A stretch of 64,000 nt of DNA from Tetmemena sp. SeJ-2015. Lineage: Eukaryota; Ciliophora; Spirotrichea; Sporadotrichida; Oxytrichidae. The notes below the pieces were generated by a model, which saw nothing but the letters and a program-made list of their open reading frames with translations, ran no database searches and was not told where the DNA came from. This document shows, piece after piece, positions 49,995-62,113 of this stretch. The stretch is from the NCBI GenBank assembly GCA_027382625.1, contig JAJKFJ010020682.1:1-64000 (forward strand), in the 5' to 3' direction. Both the position numbers and the translations under genes were made by a program. Position 1 is the first letter of the stretch. Every line of letters begins with the position of its first letter.

Positions 49995-50618
49995 GTGGCA
50001 CGTTATATCGGACCTAAAGCAAAATTATCCCGTCGCGAAGGCACGGATCTGTTTCTGAAAAGCGCACGTCGCTCTTTAGATTCCAAATGCAAATTGGATG
50101 TAAAACCAGGTCAACACGGCGCGAAATCTGGCGCACGCACATCTGACTTTGGTAATCAATTGCGTGAAAAACAAAAAGTTAAACGTATGTACGGCGTGTT
50201 AGAGCGTCAATTCCGTCGTTATTTTGCTGAAGCTGATCGTCAAAAAGGTAATACAGGCGAAACTTTGCTGAAATTGTTGGAATCTCGTTTGGACAACGTT
50301 GCATACCGTATGGGTTTCGGCTCTACACGTGCAGAAGCGCGTCAATTAGTTAGCCATAAAGCATTTACAGTAAATGGTACCGTTGTAAACATCGCTTCGT
50401 TCCAAGTTAGAGCTGGCGACGTAGTTGCAGTTCGTGAAAAAGCGAAAAAGCAAACACGTATCGTTGAAGCTTTGTCTTTAGCAGAACAAGTTGGTATGCC
50501 ATCTTGGGTTTCTGTTGATGCGAAGAAAATGGAAGGTACGTTCAAATCTATGCCTGATCGTAGCGACATCGCTCACGATGTCAACGAATCTTTGATCGTT
50601 GAATTGTACTCACGTTAA
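49995..50618 (+). CDS. rpsD: 30S ribosomal protein S4
   Basis: A 207-residue S4, a primary assembly protein and, in E. coli, translational repressor of the alpha operon. [20 protein letters not shown], the S4 RNA-binding domain [20 protein letters not shown] and the end [13 protein letters not shown] are complete. It starts with GTG behind AAGGAAAT. Confidence 0.97.
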   Translation: MARYIGPKAKLSRREGTDLFLKSARRSLDSKCKLDVKPGQHGAKSGARTSDFGNQLREKQKVKRMYGVLERQFRRYFAEADRQKGNTGETLLKLLESRLDNVAYRMGFGSTRAEARQLVSHKAFTVNGTVVNIASFQVRAGDVVAVREKAKKQTRIVEALSLAEQVGMPSWVSVDAKKMEGTFKSMPDRSDIAHDVNESLIVELYSR

Positions 50619-50632
50619 TATTAAGTTTCACC

Positions 50633-50670
50633 GCCTGCCCATTTTACGATGGGCAGGCTTTTTTCTTTTT
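50633..50670 (+). terminator. Strong terminator between rpsD and rpoA
   Basis: A 9-bp perfect stem GCCTGCCCA / TGGGCAGGC (50,633-50,641 with 50,650-50,658), then TTTTTTCTTTTT. It would cut the alpha operon ahead of rpoA unless read through; only about 50 bases remain for a separate rpoA promoter. Confidence 0.88.
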
Positions 50671-50721
50671 GCCATCAGCCTTATCGGTGTAACGAGCCGA
50701 GGGTATTGAAAAGGACAAATC

Positions 50722-51699
50722 ATGCAAAACAATCTGTTTAAGCCTCGTATTATCGACGTTGAAATGTTGGGCCCTGGCTCAGCTAAAGTAGTGATGGAGC
50801 CATTTGAACGTGGTTTCGGTCATACGCTCGGTAATTCTTTACGTCGCGTCTTGTTGTCCTCTATGGTTGGTTATGCACCAACTGAAGTGACTATCGCTGG
50901 CGTCGTTCATGAATACTCAACTCTCGACGGCGTACAAGAAGACGTTGTTGATATTTTGTTGAACTTGAAAGGTGTGGTCTTCAAGTTGCACGAACGTGAT
51001 GAAGTTACTTTGACTTTGAAAAAAGAAGGCGAAGGCGCAGTATTGGCTTCCGACATCGATTTGCCACATAACGTAGAACTGATTAACCCAGACCACGTGA
51101 TTGCCAATTTGACCGCTGGCGGCAAATTGGACATGCAAATCAAAGTAGAAAAAGGTCGTGGCTACGTTCCTGGTAACGTACGTCGCTTGTCTGAAGATGC
51201 GAACAAAACAATCGGTCGTATCATTTTGGATGCGTCTTTCTCTCCAGTACGTCGTGTTTCCTACTCTGTTGAATCTGCTCGTGTTGAACAACGTACGGAT
51301 TTGGACAAGTTGATCATCAACATCGAAACAAATGGTGTGATCACGCCAGAAGAAGCAATTCGTCAATCTGCTCGTGTATTGGTTGATCAGTTACACGTAT
51401 TTGCGGCATTGGAAGGCACAGAAGCAGCAGCAGAAGCACCATCACGTGCACCGGCTGTTGATCCAGTCTTGTTGCGTCCAGTTGATGATTTGGAATTGAC
51501 AGTACGTTCAGCAAACTGCTTGAAAGCAGAAAATATTTACTACATTGGTGATTTGATCCAACGTAGCGAAAACGAATTGTTGAAGACACCAAACTTGGGT
51601 CGCAAATCTTTGAACGAAATCAAAGAGGTATTGGCTTCTCGTGGTTTGTCTTTGGGCATGAAGTTAGAAAACTGGCCACCTGCTGGTTTAGAGAAGTAA
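50722..51699 (+). CDS. rpoA: RNA polymerase alpha subunit
   Basis: A 325-residue alpha subunit. The N-terminal dimer domain has [20 protein letters not shown] and the C-terminal domain (about 250-315), which binds UP elements and activators, has [18 protein letters not shown] and [13 protein letters not shown]. Intact. AAAGGACAAATC supplies the ribosome site. Confidence 0.98.
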   Translation: MQNNLFKPRIIDVEMLGPGSAKVVMEPFERGFGHTLGNSLRRVLLSSMVGYAPTEVTIAGVVHEYSTLDGVQEDVVDILLNLKGVVFKLHERDEVTLTLKKEGEGAVLASDIDLPHNVELINPDHVIANLTAGGKLDMQIKVEKGRGYVPGNVRRLSEDANKTIGRIILDASFSPVRRVSYSVESARVEQRTDLDKLIINIETNGVITPEEAIRQSARVLVDQLHVFAALEGTEAAAEAPSRAPAVDPVLLRPVDDLELTVRSANCLKAENIYYIGDLIQRSENELLKTPNLGRKSLNEIKEVLASRGLSLGMKLENWPPAGLEK

Positions 51700-51711
51700 T
51701 TTTTAGGACAC

Positions 51712-51787
51712 CTTTAGAAATTCAATTCTAGGGCGCATTGCTGTGCTTTGCGCCTTGCATTGCATCCCTAAAATTGAATTCTAAAAG
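51712..51787. repeat. Palindromic element, copy 2, after rpoA
   Basis: Long imperfect arms AGAAATTCAATTCTAGGG / CCCTAAAATTGAATTCT enclose GCGCATTGCTGTGCTTTGCG-type sequence. The left arm and following CTGTGCTTTG resemble the element after rpsJ. A smaller hairpin GTCAAA-tgg-TTTGAC (51,832-51,846) lies between it and rplQ. There is no T run, so terminator function is doubtful. Confidence 0.55.
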
Positions 51788-51888
51788 CGTTCTATTCTGC
51801 AGCAACGAAGTAAACAGTATTACCGGTCCGCGTCAAATGGTTTGACGATAGAAGAACTGGAATTTTTAAACAATCGAAAGGAAGTACC

Positions 51889-52287
51889 ATGCGTCATCGT
51901 CACGGCTTACGTAAGCTGAATCGTACATCATCCCACCGTTTAGCAATGTTGCGCAATATGACAGTTTCCCTGTTGCGTCACGAAGCAATCAAAACAACTT
52001 TGCCAAAAGCAAAAGAATTGCGCCGCGTTGTTGAGCCAATTTTGACTTTGGGTAAAACAGATACATTGGCAAACAAGCGTTTGGCGTTTAATCGTTTGCG
52101 CGATCGTGAAATCGTACAGAAATTGTTCGCTGAATTAGGCCCACGTTTTGCAAATCGCAATGGTGGTTACTTGCGCATTTTGAAAATGGGTTTCCGCGTT
52201 GGCGACAATGCGCCTATGGCCTACGTAGAACTGTTGGATCGTCCAGAAGTTACTGACGCTGAAGATGCACCAACAGTAGAAGAATAA
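51889..52287 (+). CDS. rplQ: 50S ribosomal protein L17
   Basis: A 132-residue L17: [20 protein letters not shown] and [21 protein letters not shown] are complete. A GAAAGGAAGT ribosome site precedes it. Last gene of the ribosomal super-cluster. Confidence 0.97.
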   Translation: MRHRHGLRKLNRTSSHRLAMLRNMTVSLLRHEAIKTTLPKAKELRRVVEPILTLGKTDTLANKRLAFNRLRDREIVQKLFAELGPRFANRNGGYLRILKMGFRVGDNAPMAYVELLDRPEVTDAEDAPTVEE

Positions 52288-52314
52288 GCTGAACTTTCAT
52301 TAGTTTGCTTACCT

Positions 52315-52348
52315 AAAAAAGCCGTTCAGTAAAATGAACGGCTTTTTT
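52315..52348 (+). terminator. Terminator of the ribosomal super-cluster
   Basis: AAAAAAGCCGTTCA / TGAACGGCTTTTTT, a 14-bp perfect stem with a GTAAAA loop. Confidence 0.94.
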
Positions 52349-52529
52349 CATATCTTGGACGTTTTGCTGTTGAAATTATTCTTTTGCTTGATTTCAGAAA
52401 ATGCGAACGCAACATCGATTTGTTTATTCCGTTAAGATACTGAGACTTTGATCTTGTAGCGTGCATTTACTTTGTGTTGCATAACGAGATTGCTGGAATT
52501 AGAACGCGACAACTATTGCGAAGATACTT

Positions 52530-54290
52530 ATGAAATTTATTGGAAGCTTCAATTCTCTTTTACGCATTCGTTTTTTGTTTGAGCGAAGCTATCTGGTATG
52601 CATGAGCTTAGCGCTTTGCCTTATCACTAGTGGCAGTTTGCGCGCGGAAGATTTTTTGGCGCCTGAGTTAGCTTTTAAAGTGAAAGCCCAGATGGTTTCA
52701 GCGAACCAAATGGCGGTGCGCTTTGATATTGCGGATGGCTACTATTTGTATCGTGATCAATTTAAGTTCGAGGCCAGAGGTGCTGAATTGGGCGCCTTTG
52801 AGATCCAGCTGAAGGTAAAATTGCGATGAAACTTTTCAAAAAAGATGTTGAGAGTTATTATCCGGATTAACTGTATGATTCCCGTCAATGCCAAATCAGA
52901 TTTTCAAGCGCTGATTCGACTTCAAGGATGTGCAGAGATTGCCGGCTTGTGTTTCCGCCTATGGATGGTGCTTCCGCAGCTTAAAACTGAGATTGCGCCG
53001 TGCTGCTTCAAAAACGTTTTACCACTGATAGTGCGGTCGAGTGGCGAGCATCGAAGCATTGCAGAAGCGCTCAAAGTGGTCGATTGGGCATTAATCATCC
53101 CATTGTTCATTTTATTGGGTCTTGGTTTGTCTTTGACACCTTGCGTGTTGCCGATGGTACCAATTTTGTCCTATATCATTGTTGGGGAAAGGCGCTGGAA
53201 TTAAGCGTACTCGCGCTTTCTTTTTATCTTTGAGTTATGTGTTGGGTATGGCTCTTGTCTACACTGCTTTGGGTGTGGCTGCGGGCTTGCTTGGGGAAGG
53301 TCTGTCCGCTAGCTTACAAAACCATGAAAAGTAGAAAGTATTTGAAAATCTTTCCTTTCAACTATTATGTTAAATATTTGCTGCAAGTCTATCATATCCA
53401 AGCTAACTTATTTTTCTGAAGGACAGCGAAACGGTAAAATGGTAGGTGTGTTCTTGATGGGGGCTGTTTCCGCATTGATCGTTGGGCCTTGTGTTGCTGC
53501 GCCGCTTGCTGGCGCCTTAGTCTATATTAGTCAAACCAAAGATGTGATGGTTGGTGGAACTGCCCTATTTGCTATGGCGATTGGCATGGGCGTGCCACTA
53601 CTTTTGGTAGGCATTTCAGCAGGCAGTGTGTTGCCTCGTGCGGGTGTATGGATGGAGCAGATAAAACGATTTTTTGGTGTGCTTATGTTGGCGATGGCTA
53701 TTTGGATGGTGTCGCCCGTGGTCCCTGCTTTATATCAGATGGTGGCATGGAGTGTTCTTTTGTTGACATATGGCGCCTACCAGTTGTTTGTGTATAAGGG
53801 GCGTGTATTCTCAAAATTTTTAGCGTTGTTGTTTATTTTGGGTGGTGCCGCGCAATTGATTGGCTTGGTTACTGGTGGGCGTGATCCACTTTCCCCTGTT
53901 GCCCATTTGACTGGAAATGTGGTGCATGTGCAGTTCCAGCGCGTGAAAACGACGGCTGAGTTGGATGTGATTCTCGCGCAATCGAAAGATAAGCTTGTGA
54001 TGTTAGATTTCTACGCGGACTGGTGTATTTCGTGTAAAGAAATGGAGAAGCTGACCTTTGTTGAACCGCGGGTAAAAGCTAAATTGGATCAGATGCTGTT
54101 ATTGCAGGTGGATGTTACGAAAAATGATTCAGATGATAAGGCGATGCTAAAGCGCTTCGGCTTGTTTGGACCGCCAGGGATAATTTTCTTTGATCGTACT
54201 GGTCAAGAAATTCTAGGTAAGCGCGTAATCGGCTATCAAAACGCTGAGAAATTCTTGCAGTCTTTGCAGCAATTAGAATCCAAAAATTAG
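52530..54290 (+). pseudogene. dsbD: Thiol:disulfide interchange protein DsbD, frame broken
   Basis: DsbD carries electrons across the inner membrane to periplasmic thiol pathways, including cytochrome c assembly. The N-terminal periplasmic domain (LRAEDFLAPELAFKVKAQ), the membrane domain with TPCVLPMVPILSYI and VGPCVAAPLAGALVY (both redox Cys), and the C-terminal thioredoxin domain with ADWCISCKEME are all visible, but in three or four frames with breaks near 52,820-52,860, 52,930-53,100 and 53,190. At about 53,325-53,415 one or two membrane helices are replaced by AT-rich sequence without meaning. Signal peptide at 1-40. Confidence 0.9.
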
Positions 54291-54350
54291 AAGTCAATAA
54301 TTAGAAAACCTTAAGCACTAATTTCGCTGTTCTTACTTGATAGGGTGAAT

Positions 54351-54385
54351 AAACAAAAAGCTGGAGTGAAACCAGCTTTTTGTTT
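54351..54385. terminator. Bidirectional terminator between dsbD and sbcB
   Basis: AAACAAAAAGCTGG / CCAGCTTTTTGTTT, a 14-bp perfect stem with an AGTGAAA loop, between convergent genes. It touches the sbcB stop codon. Confidence 0.92.
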
Positions 54386-55817
54386 TATTGAATCGGTACT
54401 ACTAACTCTGCGTAGTCATACAAAGCACCCAAAATATGTTGTTCTTCCTCATTGGCGTTTTCGGATAGTTGATCAATTTCATTGAAGTAGGCCTCAACCG
54501 TACGAGCATTTGCTTCACCATCCAATAAGCGTGCCCGGCGATGTTCTTCCCATCGTGTTTGCTCTTCTACATTTAAGTTCTCTGGGAAATTACGCGCGCG
54601 ATAGCGGAATAGCAATTCATCTAAACGACTATCGTTGAAATATGGATGCGACGATGCTAGTTGTTGTGGTGAAGTTGCCGCAAATCGTTCAAGATCTTCG
54701 TCTGCGCTACTGATAAAACCACCATACAAATTTCATCGACGTCAACAGCTTAATAGTGGAGTGAATACCTTCTCCCAACAGTTTGTGGATGCAATGTCGA
54801 TTGTAATTCGCACGCTAATTCAATATTGGTCATCACTCGCTGCATGTCGATATTCCAACGAGCAGCCATGTCATTGCTGAGTGTTTTGAGATTGCCAATC
54901 ACGATAGGTGATTTGTTTAGGTGGATACTTTTTACCGGCAAACGTGAAACGCCATCGGGTAGCGCATCAGTCTTGCTAAACATGCGTTGTTGGATGGTAG
55001 CGACGTCTAGATTTTGCAGCTCGCGAGGATCAAATTGTAGATCCCAAGCGATTACCTCGTTTTTATTGCTTGGGTGAATTGCTAACGGCCACATCACTGC
55101 AAGACAACCACGCTCTGTACTAAACATGCCGGAGACGTGCAAGAAAGGTTTTCCAAGTACGGGTAGCCCCATTTCACTGGCGACCTTTTCTTTTTTGTGT
55201 AGTGCAAAACAAAAATCAAATAGTTTGGGTTGTTTTTCTTTGATTAATTTTGCTAATGCAATTGTGGCGCGCACATCCGATAGCGCATCATGCGCGGCAT
55301 CGTGCGTAATACCATTTGCAGCCGTGAGATGTTCCAGCCTAAAGCTAGGTTTTCCTTCATCATTTAATGGCCAATTGATTCCTTCTGGTCGTAACGCATA
55401 GGTCGTACGAACCATGTCCATGATATCCCAACGCCCACATTGATTTTGCCACTCACGAGCATAAGGATCGATCAGATTACGCCAAAACATAAAGCGCGTA
55501 ATTTCATCGTCAAAGCGAATCGTGTTATAGCCGACGCCAATCGTACCCGTCATCGCTAACTGCTTCTCAATTTGGGCGGCAAACGCGTGTTCAGGCAGGC
55601 CTTGTTCAAGGCATTGCTGCGGTGTGATATGCGTGATCAGGCAGGATTGTGGATCGGGTAAAAAGTCGTTGGCTGGTTTGCAAAATAAATTAATTGGCTC
55701 ATCGATTTCATTTAAGTCGGCATCGGTACGAATCGCTGCGAATTGGGCAGGGCGATCACGTCGCGCTTGTGCCCCGAAGGTTTCATAGTCGTGCCATAGA
55801 AAGCTATGTGTTGTCAT
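54385..55817 (-). pseudogene. sbcB: Exonuclease I, frame broken
   Basis: ExoI digests single-stranded DNA 3' to 5'. The first frame (55,817 to 54,750) has the DEDD exonuclease core: LWHDYETFG (first acidic pair), VGYNTIRFDDEITRFMFW and DAAHDALSDVRATIALAKL (ExoIII motif), and the SH3-like part. The second (54,729 to 54,385) has the C-terminal domain from LYGGFISSADEDLERF to YAELVVPIQ. An indel near 54,730-54,765 separates them; the sum is near the usual 470-480 residues. Confidence 0.93.
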
Positions 55818-55847
55818 TGTGAATGCGCGTGCTTTGGTAATCGTGAA

Positions 55848-57016
55848 TTATTCATTGCGCTGTCCGCGCCCCTCTAAGTATCCTTGCAATCGCATCGCAA
55901 TTAAAAAAAGGGCGACGGTGAATCCCATTAGTCCGAGTACGAGTTTGAAGCCCATATCTTCATTGATCCACGGCATCTTTGCGAAATTCATGCCGAAAAT
56001 CCCTGTGATTAATGTCAGCGGCATGAACAAAGCCGTGATCACCGTCAAGATACGCATAATCTCGCTGGTTTTGTGTGATACCGCAGCGAAGTGAATTTGC
56101 ACCGACGATTCAAGCGATGCTTCGAGTCGCCGCGTGTGATTGAGCACGCGATTAATATGCTCCATCACATCATTGGTGCGAACTAATAGCAAATCTTTGG
56201 CGCGACTTTGTTTGTTGCCAGAACCGTCAAACGTATCAATAAAGTGATCACGCAGCTCTTGTAAAGCATCATATTGTTCTTCACATAAATGCTCTAGCTT
56301 GCGCAATTCTAACCGTGAGTCGAGTAAAGCAACCCAATTATTAAACGGCTTGCGCGGATCAAGTAAGGCATGCTGCCAGCGATCCAATTGATTGGTTAAT
56401 GGCTGACGTAAATCGAGATATTGATCAACCATGGCATTTAGCAAACGCAGCATTAAATCCTCTGGTGATGCCGGAATTTACTCCCAAAATTATTATTATC
56501 TTTGGGCTTGAAGTTGAGTAAGCGCGCGCGCATCGTTTCCACCGTGCGGCTATAGTTTGCGCGTACCGTGATCAGTGCCTTACCAATCAAGAGAAAAGAA
56601 ACGGGCTGCGTTTGCAGTCGATGCAAGACTGCAGGCATCTTTTTCTTGGCGTGATGACTCTCTTGCGTAGTTGAATTGGATTCGCCACTCTCTCCATTTA
56701 AGGCCAGCTTTTGGAAAATCACTAATTCGTAATCTTGTGTTGCATCAAAATTGGAAGGGTGACTCCGATTGCATACATCTTTGAGATGTAAATCAAAGAT
56801 GCGTATACCTGTTAATCTTTCGACTTCGTCGCGCCAAGCTTCTGTATCACGTTCCACTTCATCATGTGTGATGTCTATCCACATAAAGCGATATGTGTCA
56901 TCCCCGCTATCGTTTTCACCATCGCCAATCAAATCAATCGCTTTATTTGATATGGTTGGATTGAGAGTGACTTGCGTATCGCTAATGTAGAAAATATCCA
57001 TGAAATGCAAACTCAA
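55848..57016 (-). pseudogene. corA: CorA-type magnesium/zinc transporter, frame broken
   Basis: A CorA-family divalent cation channel. The cytosolic N-terminal domain is in the frame 57,016 to 56,453 and the helical stalk plus two membrane helices in 56,453 to 55,848, with the GMN signature in TGIFGMNFAKMP. Around 56,456-56,480 the text reads SKFRHHQRI where a continuation such as SKFPASPEDLMLRLLN is expected in the other frame: one indel. Whether it carries Mg or Zn cannot be told. Confidence 0.92.
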
Positions 57017-57033
57017 TGATCAAAGTGAAGTAT

Positions 57034-58038
<1,005 letters not shown>

Positions 58039-58116
58039 AGGTATTAAAAAAATTATCGAGGTTAATGAAACTTTTCTTACGAATTTGGCTCTTAGTATTA
58101 GGCATTATGCTTACCG

Positions 58117-58200
58117 CTGGTCCTCCCTAAGCGGGCGCCACTTGTTCCCATTCGATTGGCGTTTTTTTTCCTCGGCACTACAAAGTGCCGGGGTTTTTTT
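58117..58200 (+). ncRNA. Candidate small RNA with forward terminator
   Basis: Between two minus-strand genes lies a plus-strand terminator with no plus-strand gene before it: CCTCGGCACT / AGTGCCGGGG (58,170-58,179 with 58,184-58,193), then TTTTTTT, preceded by T8 and a weaker stem CGCCA / TGGCG ending there. A TTGGCT-15-TATGCT pair (58,085-58,111) could start an RNA of about 80 bases through the GC-rich stretch CCGCTGGTCCTCCCTAAGCG. Rfam has a betaproteobacterial small RNA family (toxic small RNA) that would be the first comparison. Identity not established. Confidence 0.5.
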
Positions 58201-58916
58201 ATGCCGAATCAGAATTGCTGTCTGCTTGCTTCATGTCTTCAAAGATTGGTGTTGCATCCAAGCCAGTCAATTCACGAATCTTTGCGTCTGCTTCTTCGAT
58301 ACCAGTTCGGTTTAATGCTGAAAATAATTGTGCAGTAAACGGATAGGGCGTGCCATTTGCGTCGACATAACTAGCCAAAATATTTTGCGCTAAACGCAGT
58401 GCATTGGTTGCATCGTTGCGATTGAGTTTATCGGCTTTTGTTAGTAAGCAATGGATTGGGCGACCTGTCGGTGCGAACCACTCTAACATTTGTTTATCTA
58501 AATCGGTGAATGGGCGGCGTGAATCCATGATCAAAATCAAAGCTGCTAATTGCTCACGTCTTTGTACGTAGCTGCCGAGTAAGACGTTCCAATGATTCTT
58601 GGCTGCACCGGGAACTTCAGCGTAACCGTAACCCGGCAAATCGACTAACAAAGCGCGAATTTCATCTTGTCGTGTTTCGTCCTTGCGGTGTTGGCCGACA
58701 TGGGCACCACCAATTGAAAAAAAGTTAATGTGCTGCGTGCGTCCGGGCGTTTTAGATGCAAAACAGAGTTTTTTCTGATTACATAAAATATTGATCGCAG
58801 TTGACTTGCCTGCATTCGAACGACCAGCAAATTGCGGACTCCGGCACTTGTAAGCTCGGCAGATCGCGTAAATGGTTGACTGTGGTAAAGAACCGGGCTT
58901 GCCAGAGGATAGACAT
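58199..58916 (-). pseudogene. engB: Ribosome biogenesis GTPase EngB (YsxC/YihA), one frame shift
   Basis: A GTPase required for 50S assembly. [15 protein letters not shown] (P-loop), [21 protein letters not shown] (G3) and [10 protein letters not shown] (G4) are in the main frame to 58,199. The true N-terminus, [20 protein letters not shown], is in another frame starting at 58,916; an indel near 58,830-58,840 (CCGGAGTCCGCAATTTGC) separates the two. The long upstream run-on of the main frame to 59,008 is not the real start. Confidence 0.92.
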
Positions 58917-59161
58917 AAATCAGGGCCAATCAAAAAGGAGGGGCAAAATGCAAAAAAAGGGACAAAACGATTCGTTTCATCTTGAAATGTGAGGTTTCTT
59001 AACGTCAATTGACTTGGAATAGCTCAACATTTCCACGAAAGCTATTGTACAATAAGGGGTTAGCTACGTGGGCTCCATGGCATCATTGCTTGTCACGTAT
59101 GTTTTGCTTATCAGATGCATCAATAGAACCGATTTCCAATTTTTAGTCTCAAGGTGTTTGA

Positions 59162-59833
59162 ATGAACCGTGCATTTTTATCATTTTCCAAGTCCCTCAGC
59201 ATTGTTGCTTTAGCGGCATCTTCACTCGTTTCTATTGCCTCTGCAACTGAGCCTGTAGCTAAACCAGTTAAGGCTGATCTGGCAAAAGGTGAAGCTTTGT
59301 ACAGCAACGGCGATGCAGCTCGCGGTATTGTTGCATGCGTTTCATGCCATGGTGCCGCAGGAAATTCAACAATCAGTATTAATCCTAAATTGTCAGGTCA
59401 GCATGACGCTTATCTCGTAAAGCAATTAATGGATTTCACAACACCAGCGCGTAATAACGCAGTCATGACGACATTCTCGAAGTTAATGACTCCAGAAGAC
59501 ATGAAAAATGTGTCTGCATATTTGGCAGTACAAAAGCCGAAGGCTGGCGCTGCAAAAAATAAAGACATCGTGAACTTAGGTCAAACTATCTACCGTGCAG
59601 GTATAGCGGAGAAGAATGTTGCCGCTTGTGCTGGTTGCCATAGTCCAAATGGCGCAGGTATCCCAGCGCAATTCCCACGTATCGCTGGTCAACACCAAGA
59701 TTACACTGTGGCGCAGTTGATGGCATTCCGTACTGGCGCTCGTAAAAATAGCGCACAGATGACAACCATTGCAAAACGTATGTCAGATGAAGAAATGAAA
59801 GCAGTTGCTGACTATGTTGCTGGCTTGAAGTAA
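59162..59833 (+). CDS. Dihaem cytochrome c (c4 type)
   Basis: A 223-residue periplasmic cytochrome with a signal peptide (1-28) and two similar domains, each with one haem site: CVSCH (about 58-62) and CAGCH (about 157-161), and axial Met candidates in the AVMTTFSKLMTPEDM and AQMTTIAKRMSDEEM segments. This is the cytochrome c4 layout, an electron donor to terminal oxidases. It sits next to the System II assembly genes resB and ccsB and is divergent from engB; the 245-base gap upstream should hold its promoter. A terminator follows. Confidence 0.94.
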   Translation: MNRAFLSFSKSLSIVALAASSLVSIASATEPVAKPVKADLAKGEALYSNGDAARGIVACVSCHGAAGNSTISINPKLSGQHDAYLVKQLMDFTTPARNNAVMTTFSKLMTPEDMKNVSAYLAVQKPKAGAAKNKDIVNLGQTIYRAGIAEKNVAACAGCHSPNGAGIPAQFPRIAGQHQDYTVAQLMAFRTGARKNSAQMTTIAKRMSDEEMKAVADYVAGLK

Positions 59834-59873
59834 ACGCTTCGCAACTTCAATAACAAGTAAAACGATTAACGGA

Positions 59874-59906
59874 GGGGGTGGCAAATGCCATCCCCTTTTT
59901 GTTTTT
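59874..59906 (+). terminator. Terminator after the cytochrome c gene
   Basis: A 10-bp stem GGGGGTGGCA / TGCCATCCCC (59,874-59,883 with 59,886-59,895, one G-T wobble), then TTTTTGTTTTT. Confidence 0.88.
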
Positions 59907-59914
59907 GGAAATGT

Positions 59915-62050
59915 ATGGAACTTGAAACCAACACCTCAGGCCTAGAAATTAAAACGCAACGTGCTTGGCTCGCTAATAGTGTAGAGCTTTTGTCATCAGG
60001 GCGTTTGCATGCTTACTACGATGATCCGATCTCGTCGATTTGGCACGCTACTAAAACAAATGAAACCGTGCAATACGTAAATCAGGTTTGGTCCATGGTT
60101 TGAGGGTTTCAGCATCTGAGTTTGTATTCTGATCTTACTCAGCGTTGGTGGTTTTTGACCATCATGGGCTTTTTGGTTTTATCGACGAGTTTATGCTTGA
60201 ATTCGCAATACGCCGAAAATGCTTTAAAGATCATGCGTGTTGGCGTGAAAATGTTACGCGAGCATCTTGCGTATTTCGGAAAGCCGAGTGGCGTAGGCTG
60301 TCTCAAGAGAGACGATGAGCAGCAGATGCACAAGCAAATAAAGAATTTAGGGTATCAATTTAAACTGGTTGAAAAGGAAAATGCCAGCTTAATTGCGGCA
60401 AAAAAAGGCGCAGCAAACAAGTGGGGTTACATCTTTGCGCATGCTGCCATCGTTGTTATCTGTATTGGCGGCTTATTGGATTCGGATTTAGCGATTCGAT
60501 TTCAACAATGGTTTGGGGGCAAAGTCCCTTTTGAAGGCAGTGGGGTATTGATTTCGCAAAATTCCAGCGCAGCACAAATTGTCTTTAGCGAACCAACTTT
60601 CCGCGGCAATATTGCTATTCCAGAGGGTAAAAGTGGCGATACTGCGGTTATTCCGCAAGCAAAAGGAGTGTTGTTGCAAGAGTTGCCGTTCACCATTCGG
60701 TTGAAGAAATTTCATATTGATTTTTATTCGACAGGGATGCCAAAACTGTTCGCAAGTGATGTCACCATTATCGACCATGAAACCGGCAAAACCTTCGATT
60801 CGACGATTAAAGTCAATCATCCTTTAATCTATAAAGGAATTGCCATTTTCCAATCCAGTTTTGATGATGGTGGAAGCTTGTTGCAAGTGCAGGCGCATAG
60901 TATGACTGGTGCTAACTTAGGAAAGTTTCCAATTAGCGCCAAAATGGGCGGCGAGAATAAGCTGACTGCTGAACAAACAAATGGTCGTGATGAATATACG
61001 ATCGAATGGAGCGCTTTTAGACCGTTTAATGTCGAAAATTTAGCGCGTGACGGACAAGACTTACGCGCAGTTAATCCGAATCAAAATTTTACACAAAAAT
61101 TAACTGCTGACTTAGATAAGCATTCCGGTTCTGCTGCCAAAAACGCGAATAATAAAGACCTGAAAAATGTTGGACCAAGTATGCAGTACAAATTGCGTGA
61201 TAAGACTGGGCAGGCGAGAGAGTTCCATAACTACATGCAACCCGTTTTGTTGGATGGTAGTAGGGTATTCTCAGCCGGTGCGCGCGATTCACCAAATGAG
61301 CTTCCGCTATTTAAGAATTCCTGCGGATGAAGATGATAAGTTAGATGAATGGATGCGTTTGCGTGCTGCGTTGGCTAATCCAGAATTAAGATCGAGGGCC
61401 GCGGAAGTGTATGCCAAACGTGCTTTGCCGAACGCGGGGGCCGAAGCAATGCAAGTGCAGTTAGCCAATTCCGCCAAAAAAAGGTTTTGATTTTTTGCGG
61501 TGAAGGCGATGCCCCAAAACTGGCAGGGTTCACAGCGATTGCCGGCTTTTTAGAAAATATTCCTGCGGAAGAACAAACAAAAGCAGCAGATGTGTTTATG
61601 AAAATCCTCAATGGAAGTATGTGGGATTTGTGGCAGTTGGCTCGTCAGAAAGAAGGGCTGCCAGCATTGGAGTTAACCGAAAAACGCGCTCAATTTTTGC
61701 AATTAGCAACCTCGGCTTTGTCTGACGCATTCTTCTACGGTGCGCCTGTCTATTTACAAATGACTGGTTTCGAAGAGATTAAGGCGTCGGTATTTCAGGT
61801 GACGCGAGCACCAGGACAAAATGTGGTGTATCTTGGCTGCTTATTTTTGGTGATCGGCGTGTTTTCAATGTTTTATATTCGCGAACGTCGTTTGTGGATT
61901 TGGATTAAACATGATGCGGGTGAGACACATGCATTGATGGCATTGAGTTCTCAGCGTAAAACTTTGGATTTTGAAAAAGAATTTGAGCAATTGAAAAAGC
62001 AGCTCGGTGTACCTGAGCAGCAAGCTGAAACTGTGCCTTCTTCAAGCTAG
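59915..62050 (+). pseudogene. resB: Cytochrome c biogenesis protein ResB, frame broken
   Basis: ResB pairs with CcsA/CcsB to bring haem to apocytochromes (System II). Pieces in order: MELETNTSGLEIKTQRAWLA from 59,915; RWWFLTIMGFLVLSTSLC (membrane helix) and the long periplasmic domain (VPFEGSGVLISQNSSAA to TAEQTNGRDEYTIEWSAF) in 60,122-61,330; and LKKQLGVPEQQAETV at the end of the frame 61,487-62,050, with the last membrane helix LGCLFLVIGVFSMFYI. Breaks at about 59,995-60,125, 60,200-60,330, 61,265-61,330 and 61,480. No single open frame holds the protein. Confidence 0.9.
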
Positions 62051-62113
62051 TACTGCACTGAATTGCTTGACTCAATCAACCAAGAATTTAAAAATTATTT
62101 TCACGGGATTTGT

